A stretch of 64,000 nt of DNA from Mycetocola zhujimingii (GTDB lineage Bacteria; Actinomycetota; Actinomycetes; Actinomycetales; Microbacteriaceae): NCBI RefSeq assembly GCF_003065425.1, contig NZ_CP026949.1, positions 1,116,001 through 1,180,000 of the forward strand. Reading direction: 5' to 3'. The notes beneath the pieces were generated by a model, which saw nothing but the letters and a program-made list of their open reading frames with translations, was not told where the DNA came from and made no database searches. Made by a program: the position numbers and the translations under genes. Below, one piece after another: positions 63,857 to 64,000 of this stretch (position 1 is the first letter of the stretch; each line of letters opens with the position of its first letter).

Positions 63857-64000
63857 GCCTTCGGCGCCGGAGAAGGACATCGGCGCGAGATAAGGACGCT
63901 CGGCTGCTTTCTGTCCTTGTCTGGGCGTTTTCTCCTTGTGTGGGGGAGTCCGGGCGGCTGGGCGGTCGCACGGTTAGCAGGAGAGAGGGCGTCTATCAGG
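63857..64000. other. Window end, no gene seen
   Basis: The last 144 bases hold no convincing frame. A few AAGGAC-type words (AGAAGGACA, TAAGGACG, TGTCCTTGT) occur here without clear meaning. Confidence 0.5.

Overview
The window reads as a GC-rich actinobacterial chromosome, very probably family Microbacteriaceae. The 16S/23S/5S sequences have actinobacterial features. The gene order tyrS - TPR protein - HAD phosphatase - small protein - tlyA - nadK - recN - pyrG - nudix - xerD - parA - scpA - scpB - rluB - tyrA - cmk - der is the conserved actinobacterial block known from Mycobacterium (around Rv1689-Rv1713). GTG starts, stop/start overlaps and leaderless promoters are common. Genus cannot be fixed from sequence reading alone.

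Region 1 (1-20.9 kb) is accessory. Its codon use is less GC-biased and it holds many short or unrecognised genes: a membrane protein/GntR pair, a glutamate decarboxylase, an ECF sigma factor with a membrane partner, a truncated GAF histidine kinase fused to a truncated acetyltransferase, a ZapE-like ATPase, a tautomerase, acetyltransferases, and several tiny membrane proteins. From 11.1 to 20.85 kb almost every one or two genes are separated by a related intergenic element. The element is built from copies of a half-site like TGTCTCGTAACCC arranged as palindromes, and every copy points the same way. A second module (A) precedes several copies. The array stops about 70 bp before the first core gene. 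This cassette-like array is the most unusual thing in the window; no dedicated recombinase lies inside it.

Region 2 (20.9-37.4 kb) is core metabolism: a zinc-ribbon SDR oxidoreductase, the PnuC vitamin B3 transporter, a DUF3516-type superfamily 2 helicase, then argCJBDF-argGH and a 3-methyladenine DNA glycosylase in one direction. The arg operon is preceded by a possible leaderless leader peptide carrying four consecutive and then two more arginine codons. No argR lies between argF and argG, where other actinobacteria keep it. A convergent pair of genes (membrane protein and SatD-like regulator) and tyrS follow.

Region 3 (37.5-43.45 kb) is a complete 16S-23S-5S rRNA operon with no spacer tRNA and a strong terminator. 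It sits inside the otherwise conserved tyrS/TPR-protein neighbourhood.

Region 4 (43.5-60.4 kb) is a long co-directional run for translation, DNA repair, nucleotide synthesis and chromosome segregation. It starts with a strongly polyampholytic repeat protein right after the rRNA genes. Region 5 (60.4-64 kb) has a TetR repressor divergent from a DJ-1/PfpI protein and a medium-chain oxidoreductase, with two clear operators between them, and ends with a NUDIX protein carrying an extra C-terminal nuclease-like domain.
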